Assembly (NCBI RefSeq): GCF_000021545.1
Contig: NC_012438.1
Coordinates: forward strand, 928,003 to 992,002
DNA: 64,000 nt
DNA from: Sulfurihydrogenibium azorense Az-Fu1
GTDB lineage: Bacteria; Aquificota; Aquificia; Aquificales; Hydrogenothermaceae
Direction: 5' to 3'
How positions within the stretch are numbered: the first letter of the stretch is position 1; each line of letters opens with the position of its first letter. The position numbers and the translations under genes are program-made. The notes beneath the pieces were generated by a model that saw only the letters and a program-made list of their open reading frames with translations, was not told where the DNA came from and did no database searches. Shown here one piece after another: positions 26,815 through 37,115 of this stretch.

Positions 26815-27983
26815 ATCTTCTGTGCTAAAAAGCCTTTTAAGTAAAAAGTGTTTGGAATGTTTATTATATAAGGATGGTCTATATCTTGCATTAAAAACTC
26901 TTTAAACTCTAAAACTGAACCTGTATCTTTACAGGCTTGAATAGTAGTATCAATTAAATCTTGTAGGCTAATATGGTGAGAACAGCTAAATACAGCTAAA
27001 TACCCGTTTTCATTTAAAAGTTTTAAACTGTTTAGTATAAGGTATTTAAAACCTCTTAGAGCTCCTTCTACTTCGTTTTTTGTTTTTGCAAAAGGTGGAG
27101 GGTCTAAGATAACAATGTCGTATTTATCTCCTGATTTTACCTCTTGTTTTAAAAAGTCAAAAACATCTTCTTTGATGATTTCATAATTTTTCAAGTTGTT
27201 TATTTTTAAATTCTTTTCTATTTGGTTTACAGCTGCTGAAGATATATCAACAAACTTTACAAAATCTGCCTTTTTTATACCACAGTGAATACCAAACCCA
27301 CCAGAGTTAGAGAACAAATCTAAAACTTTAAATCCTTCTTGGCAGTAATCGTAAATTACCTTTCTGTTTTTTCTTTGGTCTAAATAAAAACCTGTTTTCT
27401 GGCTCTCTGTAAGGTTTACTAAAAACTTTGCATCATACTCAAATATCTCTATCTCATTTGGGATGTTCCCGTAGATTAATTTTTCTACAGTTTCCAGTCC
27501 TTCTTTTTCCCTTGACTTTTCATCTGACTTTTCGTATATACCTTTTGGATTTAATACTTCTATCAATGTAGAGACAATTAAATCTCTCAATCTTTCCATT
27601 CCTGCAGTATTTATCTGAAGAGAAAGATACCCATCGTAGTAATCTACAATTAAACCAGACAGTCCATCGGCTTCTGAGTGAATAACTCTGTATGCGTTTG
27701 TAATATTTTGTAGCTGTTTTCTTTTTTCTAAGGCTTTGTTTACCTTTTCTACAAAGAAGTTTTTATCTATAGGTCTATCTTCAAATGAAAGTATCCTTAC
27801 GGTAATCTTACTCCTAAGATTTGCATATCCTATACCTAAAAACTTTTTGTCAGGTGAGTAAATACGGACTAAGTCTCCTTCTTTTACATCAGATGGAATA
27901 GACTTTAGCTCTTTGTTGTATATCCAAGGATTTTTTAGTTTAATTTTTTCTAAACCAGCTTTATTTACTGTTATGCTTTTCAT
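26811..27983 (-). CDS. RlmI-like rRNA (cytosine-5) methyltransferase
   Basis: About 390 aa from the ATG at 27983; a TTG six codons upstream is in frame. The N-terminus is a PUA domain (LKNPWIYNKEL, VKEGDLVRIYSPDKKFLGIGYAN), followed by an EEHEE-like region (TESQKTGFYLDQRKNR) and a Rossmann methyltransferase with VLDLFSNSGGFGIHC and ILDPPPFAK. The order matches RlmI/YccW, which modifies 23S rRNA; the target in this organism is not certain. It follows rpoD, from which it is separated by a G/C hairpin. Confidence 0.85.
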   Translation of the reverse strand: MKSITVNKAGLEKIKLKNPWIYNKELKSIPSDVKEGDLVRIYSPDKKFLGIGYANLRSKITVRILSFEDRPIDKNFFVEKVNKALEKRKQLQNITNAYRVIHSEADGLSGLIVDYYDGYLSLQINTAGMERLRDLIVSTLIEVLNPKGIYEKSDEKSREKEGLETVEKLIYGNIPNEIEIFEYDAKFLVNLTESQKTGFYLDQRKNRKVIYDYCQEGFKVLDLFSNSGGFGIHCGIKKADFVKFVDISSAAVNQIEKNLKINNLKNYEIIKEDVFDFLKQEVKSGDKYDIVILDPPPFAKTKNEVEGALRGFKYLILNSLKLLNENGYLAVFSCSHHISLQDLIDTTIQACKDTGSVLEFKEFLMQDIDHPYIINIPNTFYLKGFLAQKI

Positions 27984-27994
27984 TGTTATATAAC

Positions 27995-28011
27995 CCCCCA
28001 AAAACTGGGGG
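27995..28011 (-). terminator. Short C5/G5 hairpin between rpoD and the methyltransferase
   Basis: CCCCC and GGGGG flank a 7-nt loop. On the minus strand the hairpin follows the rpoD stop by seven bases but is not followed by a T run, so it is a weak terminator at best. Its G run ends about 11 bases from the next ATG and may overlap the ribosome site of that gene. Confidence 0.35.
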
Positions 28012-28018
28012 ATATTTA

Positions 28019-29779
28019 TTAATCTCCTTCTATAAATGGTTTTAAGTATTTTGCTCTGTGTGGGTGTCTTAGTTTTCTAAGTGCTTTTGCTTCTATCTGT
28101 CTTATTCTTTCCCTTGTTACTCCAAATCTTTTACCAACTTGCTCTAAAGTATGCTCTGTATCGTCTTCAAGTCCAAATCTGTATCTTAAAACTTGTTCTT
28201 CTCTTTCTGAGAGTGTAGATAAAACTTCGTCAAGTTGCATTCTAAGGGCATTTTTAAGCATATGGGCTTCTGGGGACAAGACAGATTTGTCTTCTATAAA
28301 GTCTCCAAGGTGTGTTTCCTCATCTGTTCCGATAGGTGTTTCTAAAGATATAGGCTCTTGTGATGTCCTTAGTATTTTCTTAACTTTTTCTGCAGGCATT
28401 CCTACTTTTTTTGCTATTTCTTCAGGGGTAGGCTCTCTACCAAGCTCTTGTACCATTGACCTTGCTACTCTTATTAGTTTGTTTATCGTTTCTATCATGT
28501 GTACTGGAATTCTGATTGTTCTTGCTTGGTCTGCTATTGCTCTTGTGATGGCTTGTCTAATCCACCATGTTGCGTAAGTAGAAAATTTAAATCCTCTTTT
28601 GTAATCGTACTTATCAACTGCTTTCATAAGTCCTATATTTCCTTCTTGAATAAGGTCTAAAAACTGTAATCCTCTGTTTGTGTACTTTTTAGCGATAGAT
28701 ACAACAAGTCTTAAGTTAGCTTTAACAAGTATCTGTTTTACGTTGTTTATTTCATTTCTTCCCTGCTGTATTATATCTAGTACATGGTCAAACTCTTCTG
28801 GGATTGTTCCTATTTTTGCTTTTATATCTTCTATCTCGTTTTTAAGTCTTAATGTTTCTGTTCTTAGTATTTCGTATCTACCGTAAGAAAATCCATTACT
28901 TTCAAGTTTTTTTAGGATTTCTGGGTATTTTTCATACTCAGTTGATAGCATTAAGTCTAAATCTGGATGAATTTTTGAGATTATCTTTATTCTCTTTTCG
29001 TAATCTTTCTCATTTTTTCTTAACTTTGTGTATAACTCTTTTAGCTCATCTGCTATTTTGTCTAACTTAGTAAACTTTATGTTTAAACTTTTTATAAACT
29101 TGTTTAACTTGGCATGTTGCCATACAAACTCTCTTTTTGCTTCTAATGTTTTTGTTTCAAGGTAAATTTTCTCTTTTTCAAGTAAATCTCTGTAGAGTTT
29201 AGCAAGTTCTAAACCTTTTTTGATAAAGTCAGAAGTTATTTTGTCGTAGTTTTCATTATTTTCAAGCTCTAAACTTTCTCCATCTGATAGCTCATCTACC
29301 TTTTCTTCCGTTTCTTCTACGTTTAATAAATCTTGTACCCTTAACTTTCCATCTACAACTTTTGCCCACTCATCTAACAATCTCTCTGTAAGGAAGGATG
29401 TTCTGAGTAAACCTCTAAATACTTTTTTTCTTCCCCTTTCAATCTCCATTGCATACTTAATCTCTTCTTCTCTCTTTAACAATGGAATTTTTCCCATCTC
29501 TCTTAAGTATAACTTAACTGGGTCATCTGCTTTTGACCAAACATCATCATCAAAATCTATTCCAAGATAGATATCATCGTCTTCTTCTTTAATTTTTTCA
29601 TCGTCTCTTACGTCTATGTTTAACTCGTTTAGGTACTCAATGAGGCTTTCTATGTGTTCATCTGATGAGAAAAACTCCTCATCTACATAGGTGCTTATCT
29701 CGGAGTAGGTGACGTACCCTTTCTCCCTTGCGAGGTTGATAAGAGTTCTTACGTCATCTCTTTCTTGAAGGTTAATCAT
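28019..29779 (-). CDS. rpoD: Primary sigma factor RpoD (sigma-70)
   Basis: The 586-aa sigma factor has region 1.1 at the N-terminus, region 1.2 [20 protein letters not shown], a charged non-conserved region, region 2 ([34 protein letters not shown], for core binding and -10 recognition), region 3, and region 4.2 [19 protein letters not shown] for -35 recognition. AAGGAGG overlaps the dnaG stop, so dnaG-rpoD form an operon as in many bacteria. It is the housekeeping sigma with which the accessory sigma at 41975 would compete. Confidence 0.97.
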   Translation of the reverse strand: MINLQERDDVRTLINLAREKGYVTYSEISTYVDEEFFSSDEHIESLIEYLNELNIDVRDDEKIKEEDDDIYLGIDFDDDVWSKADDPVKLYLREMGKIPLLKREEEIKYAMEIERGRKKVFRGLLRTSFLTERLLDEWAKVVDGKLRVQDLLNVEETEEKVDELSDGESLELENNENYDKITSDFIKKGLELAKLYRDLLEKEKIYLETKTLEAKREFVWQHAKLNKFIKSLNIKFTKLDKIADELKELYTKLRKNEKDYEKRIKIISKIHPDLDLMLSTEYEKYPEILKKLESNGFSYGRYEILRTETLRLKNEIEDIKAKIGTIPEEFDHVLDIIQQGRNEINNVKQILVKANLRLVVSIAKKYTNRGLQFLDLIQEGNIGLMKAVDKYDYKRGFKFSTYATWWIRQAITRAIADQARTIRIPVHMIETINKLIRVARSMVQELGREPTPEEIAKKVGMPAEKVKKILRTSQEPISLETPIGTDEETHLGDFIEDKSVLSPEAHMLKNALRMQLDEVLSTLSEREEQVLRYRFGLEDDTEHTLEQVGKRFGVTRERIRQIEAKALRKLRHPHRAKYLKPFIEGD

Positions 29780-29782
29780 ATA

Positions 29783-31462
29783 TCATCGCCTCCTTTTAAG
29801 AGTTTTTATCTCGTTGAAAATATCTATAAAATCTCTTTCTGACAAGTTTGATATAGCAAGGGATTTTTGTTTTTTTATCCACTCCTGTCTAAAATCTTCT
29901 AGTATTTTCAAAACAGTTTCTTCCGTAGCTGAGATGTTGTGCTGATTTAAAATTTGAGATAATTCTTGAATAACTTGCGTATTCCCACTGTTAATAAGTT
30001 GTACATAATAACCTAAATTTTCAGAAACACTTATTATATCATAAAAGTCATATTTTTGCAAAAAATCTGGATTCTCGAGTATATACTTTAAAACTATCTC
30101 TTCTTTCATATTGAGTTTAGGTTTAATAGATGTACTTTCGTCATCTGTATAATTGTAATTAAAACTTCCTCTCTCTCTTTTGGTTAGTATTCTAACTTTT
30201 TCTATATCTAACTCAACATTTGCAAAACTTCTTCCTGTATACTTTGCTACAATCTCTATATAACTGTTTCTAAGAGAAGGGTCTTCTATATAAGCCAGTA
30301 TCTTTGTTATATAGTCGTAAATTGTTTGATAACTTTTAAGTTGTGTTTTTATATCTGAGTCTTGAATACTTTTTAGTCTCTCTAAAAGGAAAATTATTAT
30401 ATCCTTTGAGTTTTCAATAACTTGTTTAACCTTGGATAGACCTTGTTTAGATAGTTCATCAGGGTCCTTTGCTTCTTTGTAGTATGCATACCTTACAGTT
30501 ATTCCTTCTGAAAGTAGTATCTTTGCAGCTTCTATTGCTGCCTTCTTTCCAGCTTCATCAGAGTCGAACATAACCACAGCTTCTTTTACATACTTTTTTA
30601 GTAGTTTTGCTTGATTTTTTGTAAATGCTGTTCCTAGCGTTGCTACAACATTTTTTATTCCTATTTGATATAGTGAAATTAAGTCCATGTAGCCTTCTAC
30701 TATCACTACACTTTGTTTTTCTTTTAAGTGTTCAAGGGATTGGTATATACCGTATAAAGTGTTTCCTTTTTTATAGATAACAGTTTCTGGAGAGTTTAAG
30801 TACTTAGGTTGTCTTGTGTTATCTAAAGATCTTCCTCCAAAGGCTACTATGTTTCCTTTTACATCTTTTATTGGGAAAATAAGCCTTCCTGAAAATTTGT
30901 CTTTAAATAAACTGTCTGTTTTTGTTATTAAACCTATTTTCTCTAAATCTTCTAAAGGTACATTTTTCTCTTGGATGTACTTTTGCAAAATAGAATTGTC
31001 TTCAGGTGAATAACCAAGTTCAAACTCTTCAATTGTTCTTGATAGTATTCCTCTATTTTTTAGGTAGTCTTTACATACTTGTGATTTTTTAAGGTTTTCT
31101 TTGTAAAACTCTGTGATAATTCTTGTTGTAAGATAAAGTCCTTTGTTTAGCTTTTCTTTTTCACTGTCTAAGTATTTAATAGGAATGTTATACTTTTGGG
31201 CTAGTTTGACAACTGCATCAAAGTAAGAGATTTTTTCATACTCCATTACAAACTTTATAGCGTTTCCACTGATACCACATCCAAAACATTTAAAGATGTT
31301 CTTTGTAGGAGATACTACAAATGATGGCGTTTTTTCGTTGTGAAAAGGACAGAGTGCTACGTAAACTGAACCTTGTCTTTTTAAATTTAAATAATCTGAT
31401 ATTACATCGTAAACGTTTGCTACTCTGTTTACCTCTTCTACCGTATCTGGGGATATAGCCAT
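29783..31462 (-). CDS. dnaG: DNA primase
   Basis: The 559-aa primase has an N-terminal CHC2 zinc finger (CPFHNEKTPSF ... FKCFGCG), a catalytic core with FGGRSLDN, and a TOPRIM domain with VIVEGYMD and FDSDEAGKKAA. The C-terminal region (about 440-559) is the helicase-interaction domain and is divergent. It makes RNA primers at the replication fork. Located directly upstream of rpoD. Confidence 0.97.
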   Translation of the reverse strand: MAISPDTVEEVNRVANVYDVISDYLNLKRQGSVYVALCPFHNEKTPSFVVSPTKNIFKCFGCGISGNAIKFVMEYEKISYFDAVVKLAQKYNIPIKYLDSEKEKLNKGLYLTTRIITEFYKENLKKSQVCKDYLKNRGILSRTIEEFELGYSPEDNSILQKYIQEKNVPLEDLEKIGLITKTDSLFKDKFSGRLIFPIKDVKGNIVAFGGRSLDNTRQPKYLNSPETVIYKKGNTLYGIYQSLEHLKEKQSVVIVEGYMDLISLYQIGIKNVVATLGTAFTKNQAKLLKKYVKEAVVMFDSDEAGKKAAIEAAKILLSEGITVRYAYYKEAKDPDELSKQGLSKVKQVIENSKDIIIFLLERLKSIQDSDIKTQLKSYQTIYDYITKILAYIEDPSLRNSYIEIVAKYTGRSFANVELDIEKVRILTKRERGSFNYNYTDDESTSIKPKLNMKEEIVLKYILENPDFLQKYDFYDIISVSENLGYYVQLINSGNTQVIQELSQILNQHNISATEETVLKILEDFRQEWIKKQKSLAISNLSERDFIDIFNEIKTLKRRR

Positions 31463-31517
31463 CTAATCACCTTTTAGTATAAAGCAATTATTAAATTTAG
31501 TGTGAATAAAAAAAATT

Positions 31518-32168
31518 TCAATGATTAATAAAAATCTGTAATAATCCTATAAAAAAGCCTATCACTCCACCTAAGTAAGTTATATGTTTTAACTGTTTCT
31601 CGGAAAATCCTAAGACTATCTCTTCAAGTTGTCTTATATCTATAGAAGAGAGAGTTTCATAGATTACTTTTTCAACATCTAACGATGCAAGAAGCTGGGG
31701 GAGTTCTTCTTCTATATGTTTTTCTAAGTTTTCTTTTATTGAGTGTTGAGATTTTTCTATAATGATTGGTTTTACTTTATCAGATAGAGATTGAAGAATT
31801 TTATCTGTGTAGCCTGACAAAAATGATATTTTTACTTTTGTTTCCACCTCTTCTTTTAGGCTTATAAGTAGTTTATCTACTATCTCTTCAACTACAGTGT
31901 TTAATTTGTTTTCTAAAACTTCTTTGTATGAGCTTTCCATAAAGAGCCTATGGAGGTTCTCAGGGTTTACAAGATGCTGGCGAATAACTTTTGCTATAGA
32001 CTTTGCTATCTCGTCTCTTCTTTTAGGAATTAATCCGGGAGTAAATGGCATTTTTATTCCAAATATTCTTACTTCGTTGTAAGGTTTAAATAACATTTTG
32101 ATAGCAAGCCAGTTGGTTATATAACCTATAAAAGCTCCTGTAAGAGGAGGGATAAGGTATTCTATCAA
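31518..32168 (-). CDS. DUF445 family membrane protein
   Basis: The 216-aa protein starts at a TTG that overlaps the SPOR gene stop (TTGA). An N-terminal membrane helix with LTGAFIGYITNWLAIKMLFKPYNEV and the block MPFTPGLIPKRRDEIAKSIAKVI define DUF445. A long helical middle region and a second C-terminal membrane segment (ITYLGGVIGFFIGLLQIFI) follow. It is shorter than typical DUF445 proteins (about 380-420 aa), so it may be a compact member. Function unknown, probably envelope. Confidence 0.8.
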   Translation of the reverse strand: MIEYLIPPLTGAFIGYITNWLAIKMLFKPYNEVRIFGIKMPFTPGLIPKRRDEIAKSIAKVIRQHLVNPENLHRLFMESSYKEVLENKLNTVVEEIVDKLLISLKEEVETKVKISFLSGYTDKILQSLSDKVKPIIIEKSQHSIKENLEKHIEEELPQLLASLDVEKVIYETLSSIDIRQLEEIVLGFSEKQLKHITYLGGVIGFFIGLLQIFINH

Positions 32169-32971
32169 GACCCTAACCTTTTTATAAACCCTTTTATACC
32201 ACTTTCCTTTTGGTAATCTCTTGCTTCTTTCTCTGTTTGGAATTTACCTACTAAAACTTTATGTAATCCACCTTCTTCTATTATGTAAGCATTTGTATAC
32301 TTTGCTTTTTCTACTTCAGCTTTTTCCCTTGTAGAGAAAGCTCCTACTTGGATTGAGAAATAACCAGATTTTATTTTATCTATTATTTCTTTGGCTGTAG
32401 ATTCTTCTTTTTTAGGAGTTTGTTTTACTTGACTTTCTGATTTTGATGTTGCAACTTGTTTTTCTTCTTTTTTAGGTTGTTTTTCTACATTCTCAGTTGG
32501 TTTGTTAGAAGTTTTTACTTCCTGTTTAACATTTTCTTTATTTTCTTTTTTATTTTCTTTTTCTACTTTTTGGACTGCTTTAATTTGTTCTGTAGGCTCT
32601 TGTTTTAGTTGAGGTGGTTGTTCTTTTTTAGGTGGTGTTTCTACTTGTTTTTTCTCTTGGGTTGGTTGAGTTTGGACTGTTTCAGAAGGTTTATTTTGTT
32701 GTTCTATAGGCTGGGAAGGTTGTTCTACGGGGGGTGTTGTTTGTAGATTTTGAGGTGAGGGTGGAGTGGTTGGTTTTACAGCCTCTGTGGCTACCTTTAC
32801 TTGAGGTTCTGATACGGTTTGGTTTGATTTGGAGTAAAAGTTTAACCCTATGGCTATAAATACTAACGTTATTAGCAGCCCAGATAGGAAGATTATAAGT
32901 CTTTCTAATATTTCTTTTTTCTTTTTCTGTTTTATCTGTTTTACAGCTGATTTTAAATCTCTGTCTTCCAT
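32165..32971 (-). CDS. SPOR-domain envelope protein
   Basis: The 268-aa protein has a basic cytoplasmic start, one membrane helix (about residues 25-45), a long low-complexity Pro/Gln/Lys/Glu-rich periplasmic spacer (about 55-190), and a C-terminal SPOR domain (GYFSIQVGAFSTREKAEVEK ... LHKVLVGKFQTEKEA) that binds denuded septal peptidoglycan. Layout matches FtsN/DedD-type proteins. Its ATG overlaps the argS stop. It probably acts at the division septum. Confidence 0.88.
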   Translation of the reverse strand: MEDRDLKSAVKQIKQKKKKEILERLIIFLSGLLITLVFIAIGLNFYSKSNQTVSEPQVKVATEAVKPTTPPSPQNLQTTPPVEQPSQPIEQQNKPSETVQTQPTQEKKQVETPPKKEQPPQLKQEPTEQIKAVQKVEKENKKENKENVKQEVKTSNKPTENVEKQPKKEEKQVATSKSESQVKQTPKKEESTAKEIIDKIKSGYFSIQVGAFSTREKAEVEKAKYTNAYIIEEGGLHKVLVGKFQTEKEARDYQKESGIKGFIKRLGS

Positions 32972-34629
32972 TACATTCTCTCCACAGGGGTTATTCCCAT
33001 AAGTTTAAATAAAGTTCTTAGTGCATTTCTAATGGCTTTTAAAAGGTATAACCTTGCTTTCATTAACTTTTCGTCAGTTTCTATTAAAAATTTATGTTGA
33101 TAGTAGTACTTGTGCAACTTTGAAGCAAGTTCGTAAGTAAGAGATGTTATCTTGTGAGGTTCTTTTTTTAATGTTGCCTCTTCTATCTCTTGAGGTAGGT
33201 TTGACAAAAACTTCATTATACTTTTTTCTTCTTCTTGAGTAAGTAAAGATAAATCAGCTTCAAAATCTTTTTCAGGGTCAAAGTTAAATCTTTCTTTTGC
33301 CTCTCTAAATACACTTGATATTCTTGCGTGGGCGTACTGAACATAGTAAACGGGGTTTTCGTTGGATTTTGCAAGGGCAACATCTATATCAAAGTTTAGA
33401 TGAGTATTAGGGTCTTTTGATGCAAAAAAGTATATAACAGCATCCTTTCCAACTTCTTCAACTAACTCTCTTAAAGTTATAAAATCTCCAGACCTTTTTG
33501 ACATCTTAACTTCTTCACCGTTTTTAAACAGTTTAACAAGTTGAATAAAAACAACGTTTATCCAGTCTTCTCTTACTCCAAAAGCCATTACTGCAGCTTT
33601 TAATCTTGGGAAGTATCCGTGGTGGTCAGCTCCCCAAACGTTTATAATAAAGTCGTACCCTCTTTCATACTTGTCGTAGTGGTATGCAATATCTGCTGCA
33701 AAATAGGTATAACTTCCATCAGACTTTTTTATAACTCTATCTTTCTCATCTCCGTAAAGTGATGTTTTTAACCATAAAGCTCCATCTTTTTCATAAATCA
33801 TTCCTTTTTCTTCTAAAAATTTTAAGGCTTGGTCTACTTTACCATGTTGATACAGACTTTTTTCACTTGTCCATATATCAAAGTCAACATTTATCAGTTT
33901 TAGGTCTTCTTTTATTTTATCTAAAAGGTAGTTTTTTGCATACTCTGCACAAAACTCTACTGCATCTTCTTCTGATAACATACTTAAAATTTTTTCTCTT
34001 TCGTAGTGATAAATCTCCTTTGCAATATCTTTTATATACTCTCCATGGTAGCCGTCTTCAGGGAATGGGAAGTCTGGTTCTTCTATCTGTCTAAACCTTG
34101 CGTAAACTGATTGACCTAACTTTTTTATCTGGTTGCCTGCATCGTTTATATAAAACTCCCTTTCTACTTTATAACCTATGTAAGAGTACATATTTGACAG
34201 AAGGTTTCCCACTACAGCTCCTCTACCGTGTCCCAAGTGAAGGGGACCTGTTGGATTTGCACTTACATACTCTATGTTTATCTTTCCTCTATTTTTTTCT
34301 TTATTTTCTCCGAAACTATCTCCTTCTTCCACTGCCTTTTTAACAACACTGTGGTAATAACTATCTGATAAAAACAGGTTAATAAAACCGTTTAAAACTT
34401 CCACTTTACTAAATGTTGGGTCTTTTTCAAGTAGTGATTTAATCTTTTCTGCTATGTCTTGGGGTTTTTGTTTTAGATGTTTAGTAAGTAAAAATGCTAC
34501 GTTTGTTGCTAAATCTCCAAAACTCTCTTCTTTTGGAGGTTCAACCTTTATCTTGTCCTCTATCTCAGGGTAAAAAAGTTCTTCTTTTTTTAGGATTTCT
34601 ACTATTTTTTCTCTAACTTCTTTCTTCAA
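32971..34629 (-). CDS. argS: Arginyl-tRNA synthetase
   Basis: The 552-aa class I synthetase starts at TTG (34629) with AAGGAGG five bases upstream. It has an N-terminal additional domain, the HIGH-type motif in NPTGPLHLGHGRGA, the KMSKS-type motif EVKMSKRSGDF, and a DALR anticodon-binding domain ending VERM. Its 3' end overlaps the SPOR gene start. Charges tRNA-Arg. Confidence 0.97.
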   Translation of the reverse strand: MKKEVREKIVEILKKEELFYPEIEDKIKVEPPKEESFGDLATNVAFLLTKHLKQKPQDIAEKIKSLLEKDPTFSKVEVLNGFINLFLSDSYYHSVVKKAVEEGDSFGENKEKNRGKINIEYVSANPTGPLHLGHGRGAVVGNLLSNMYSYIGYKVEREFYINDAGNQIKKLGQSVYARFRQIEEPDFPFPEDGYHGEYIKDIAKEIYHYEREKILSMLSEEDAVEFCAEYAKNYLLDKIKEDLKLINVDFDIWTSEKSLYQHGKVDQALKFLEEKGMIYEKDGALWLKTSLYGDEKDRVIKKSDGSYTYFAADIAYHYDKYERGYDFIINVWGADHHGYFPRLKAAVMAFGVREDWINVVFIQLVKLFKNGEEVKMSKRSGDFITLRELVEEVGKDAVIYFFASKDPNTHLNFDIDVALAKSNENPVYYVQYAHARISSVFREAKERFNFDPEKDFEADLSLLTQEEEKSIMKFLSNLPQEIEEATLKKEPHKITSLTYELASKLHKYYYQHKFLIETDEKLMKARLYLLKAIRNALRTLFKLMGITPVERM

Positions 34630-34954
34630 GTCGCCTCCTTAACCTGCTACACAGAATATAACTGATAAAGTTAATGTAAAGTAAAATTATTAGTAAATTA
34701 ATTATATCAAATTTTATAACTATCATAGGTAGGTACACTAAAAGCCCAATAAAGAAAATCGTTGAAGAACAGTTTTTTATGTAAGAAGGTTTAAAGATAA
34801 AAAAAGGTAAAAAAATCGTAAGTCCAAAAAGCCCAATAAAAGAAAGGTCAAGCTCAGAAGAAGGAAAGTACTTATCTAAAAATAGATAAACAGCTGTAAG
34901 AGAAAGGCTTATTAATATACAAATCAGTGTTATTTTAAAAAATACCTTCTTTCT
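34613..34954 (-). other. Open frame for a small membrane protein without a usual start
   Basis: This roughly 330-base gap between murA and argS is open in one minus-strand frame for 131 codons (35008 to the stop at 34613-34615). The part outside murA encodes about 110 hydrophobic residues in three to four membrane-type segments (for example ITLICILISLSLTAVYLFL, SFIGLFGLTIFLPFFIF, TIFFIGLLVYLPMIVI). No ATG, GTG or TTG occurs near its beginning; an AGAAGG site lies just after the murA stop. It overlaps the argS start. It may use an unusual start codon or be a decayed gene. Confidence 0.4.
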
Positions 34955-34956
34955 TC

Positions 34957-36249
34957 CTATTCTTCTATAACCTCTCTTCTTATTTTTGCACCTATTGATT
35001 TTAGTTTTTCATCTATATGTTCGTATCCCCTGTCTAAGTGGTAGATACTGTGGATAGTTGTCTCTCCTTCTGCAACTAATCCGGCTATTACCATTGCAGC
35101 ACTTGCTCTTAAGTCTGTGGCTTTCACATGGGCTCCACTGAATTTTTTAACAGGTTTTACTATGGCTGTTTTGCCTTTTATATCTATATTAGCTCCAAGT
35201 CTGTTTAACTCTGGTACATGCATAAATCTATTTTCAAAGATATTTTCGGTTATTTCTGATACTCCATCAGCAAAGCAAAGTAAAGTCATAAACTGGGCTT
35301 GTAGGTCTGTAGGGAAAAGTGGATACTCTTTTGTCTCTATATTTACAGGTTTAAGTGTATCTTTCCTTTTTATAACAACTTCGTTATCTGAGATTTTAAC
35401 TACAGATACACCTATTTTTTCTAAAATCTCATCAACATACTCAAGATAGTAGCTTGGATAGTTCTTTATAATTATCTTTCCATCAGTTAAAGCGGATAAA
35501 ACTGCAAAAGTTCCAGCTTCTATTCTATCTGGGATAACAGTGTGGTAAGTTCCTTTTAAGGATTTAACTCCTTCTATCTCTATTCTGTGGGTACCTTCTC
35601 CTTTTATGTTTGCTCCCATCTTTTTTAACATCACTGCCAAATCAACCACTTCTGGCTCTAAAGCAGCATTTTCTATAATGGTCTTTCCTTCTGCTAAAAC
35701 TGCAGCCATCATTATATTTTCTGTTCCTGTAACTGTTATCTTGTCAAAGAATATATGGGCACCTTTTAATCCTCTTGGTGCGTAGGCTTTTATATAACCG
35801 TGCTCTAAGGTAATTTCAGCTCCCATCTTCTCCAAGGCTTTTAAGTGAAGGTCAACTGGGCGAGTTCCTATAGAACATCCTCCGGGAAGGGCAACTTCAG
35901 CATATCCAAACCTTGTAAGCATAGGTCCAAGAATAAGTATAGAAGCTCTCATTTTACTCACAAGGTCGTAAGGAGCTGTTAGGGAGGTTATGTTGTTTGC
36001 TTTAAAACTATAAGTTTTATCTTTTATGTGATTTACTGCAACTCCAATGTTTGTCAGTAATTTTTCCATTGTTTGTATATCTAATAGATTTGGAAGGTTT
36101 TCTATTATAACTTCTTCATCTGTTAGTATCGTTGCAGCCATGTTTGGAAGAGCTGCATTTTTTGCTCCCGATACCTCTAAAACACCTTCTAACCTACATC
36201 CTCCTTCAACTATTAAAGCCTCTTTCAACTTTATCTCTTCCTTTATCAT
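34957..36249 (-). CDS. murA: UDP-GlcNAc 1-carboxyvinyltransferase
   Basis: The 430-aa enzyme has VSGAKNAALP near the N-terminus, the active-site loop LPGGCSIGTRPVDLHL with the catalytic Cys (fosfomycin target) and the C-terminal DLRASAAMVIAGL. It performs the first committed step of peptidoglycan synthesis. GAGGT precedes the ATG. Length matches the family. Confidence 0.97.
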   Translation of the reverse strand: MIKEEIKLKEALIVEGGCRLEGVLEVSGAKNAALPNMAATILTDEEVIIENLPNLLDIQTMEKLLTNIGVAVNHIKDKTYSFKANNITSLTAPYDLVSKMRASILILGPMLTRFGYAEVALPGGCSIGTRPVDLHLKALEKMGAEITLEHGYIKAYAPRGLKGAHIFFDKITVTGTENIMMAAVLAEGKTIIENAALEPEVVDLAVMLKKMGANIKGEGTHRIEIEGVKSLKGTYHTVIPDRIEAGTFAVLSALTDGKIIIKNYPSYYLEYVDEILEKIGVSVVKISDNEVVIKRKDTLKPVNIETKEYPLFPTDLQAQFMTLLCFADGVSEITENIFENRFMHVPELNRLGANIDIKGKTAIVKPVKKFSGAHVKATDLRASAAMVIAGLVAEGETTIHSIYHLDRGYEHIDEKLKSIGAKIRREVIEE

Positions 36250-36266
36250 CTTTCTTACCTCAAATA

Positions 36267-37115
36267 TTATATTTTACTTGCAATTAAAACTCTATCTATT
36301 CCTGCAAGGTCTTTGTAGATTTTTATATTTTTAAAGCCATTTCTTTCTAAGATGCTTTTTACCTTTTCTGCTTGATTTATTCCTATCTCAAAGGCAAAAA
36401 ATCCGTATTCTTTTAAATAATTTTTAAATTTTTCTACTATCTTTTCGTAAAATTCTGTCCCAACTTTACCTGATATTAGAGCTTCTTTTGGTTCTTTTTT
36501 TACCTCTTCTGGAAGACTTTCATACTCATCTTCTGATATGTAAGGAGGGTTTGAAACTACAAAATCAAGTCTGTCTAAGTTTAAGTCTTTTACATCATCT
36601 TTCATAACATCAAATTTTATCAAAGTAAGTCTGTCTAAAAGATCGTACTTTTCTGCGTTTATCTTTGTTATTTTTAAGGCTTTTTCTGATATATCTAAAG
36701 CATACATTTTTAAATCTTTTTTGTTATACAGTAAAGATACAGATATACAACCACTCCCTACTCCTACCTCAAGACCTAATGGATTTTTTAAGTTTTCTAA
36801 CTGGTGCAACACTTTCTCAACTAACACTTCTGTTTCCGGGCGAGGGATTAAAACTCCTTCTTCTATGTAAAACTCAAGTCCAAAAAACTCTTTCTTTTTT
36901 ATTAGATACCCAAGGGGAACTTTTTTTGACCTTTGTAATGCTACATTAATAGCTTCTTGATAATCTTTTATTTCTAAATCTGGGTCTGTGAAGATTTTAT
37001 GTTTTGGAATTTTAAGGATTTCTTGGAGTATTATAAGAGCTTCAAGTTGAGGGTTTTCAATATCTGCTTTTTTTAATATATTAACTACCATCTCAAACAA
37101 AGTTTTTAACTTCAT
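36267..37115 (-). CDS. prmC: Release factor glutamine methyltransferase
   Basis: The 282-aa SAM-dependent methyltransferase has an N-terminal helical domain, LIPRPETEVLVE, motif I GLEVGVGSGCISVSL and the catalytic VVSNPPYISEDEY. It methylates the GGQ glutamine of RF1/RF2. The ATG overlaps the stop of the upstream membrane protein gene (ATGA). Confidence 0.95.
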   Translation of the reverse strand: MKLKTLFEMVVNILKKADIENPQLEALIILQEILKIPKHKIFTDPDLEIKDYQEAINVALQRSKKVPLGYLIKKKEFFGLEFYIEEGVLIPRPETEVLVEKVLHQLENLKNPLGLEVGVGSGCISVSLLYNKKDLKMYALDISEKALKITKINAEKYDLLDRLTLIKFDVMKDDVKDLNLDRLDFVVSNPPYISEDEYESLPEEVKKEPKEALISGKVGTEFYEKIVEKFKNYLKEYGFFAFEIGINQAEKVKSILERNGFKNIKIYKDLAGIDRVLIASKI

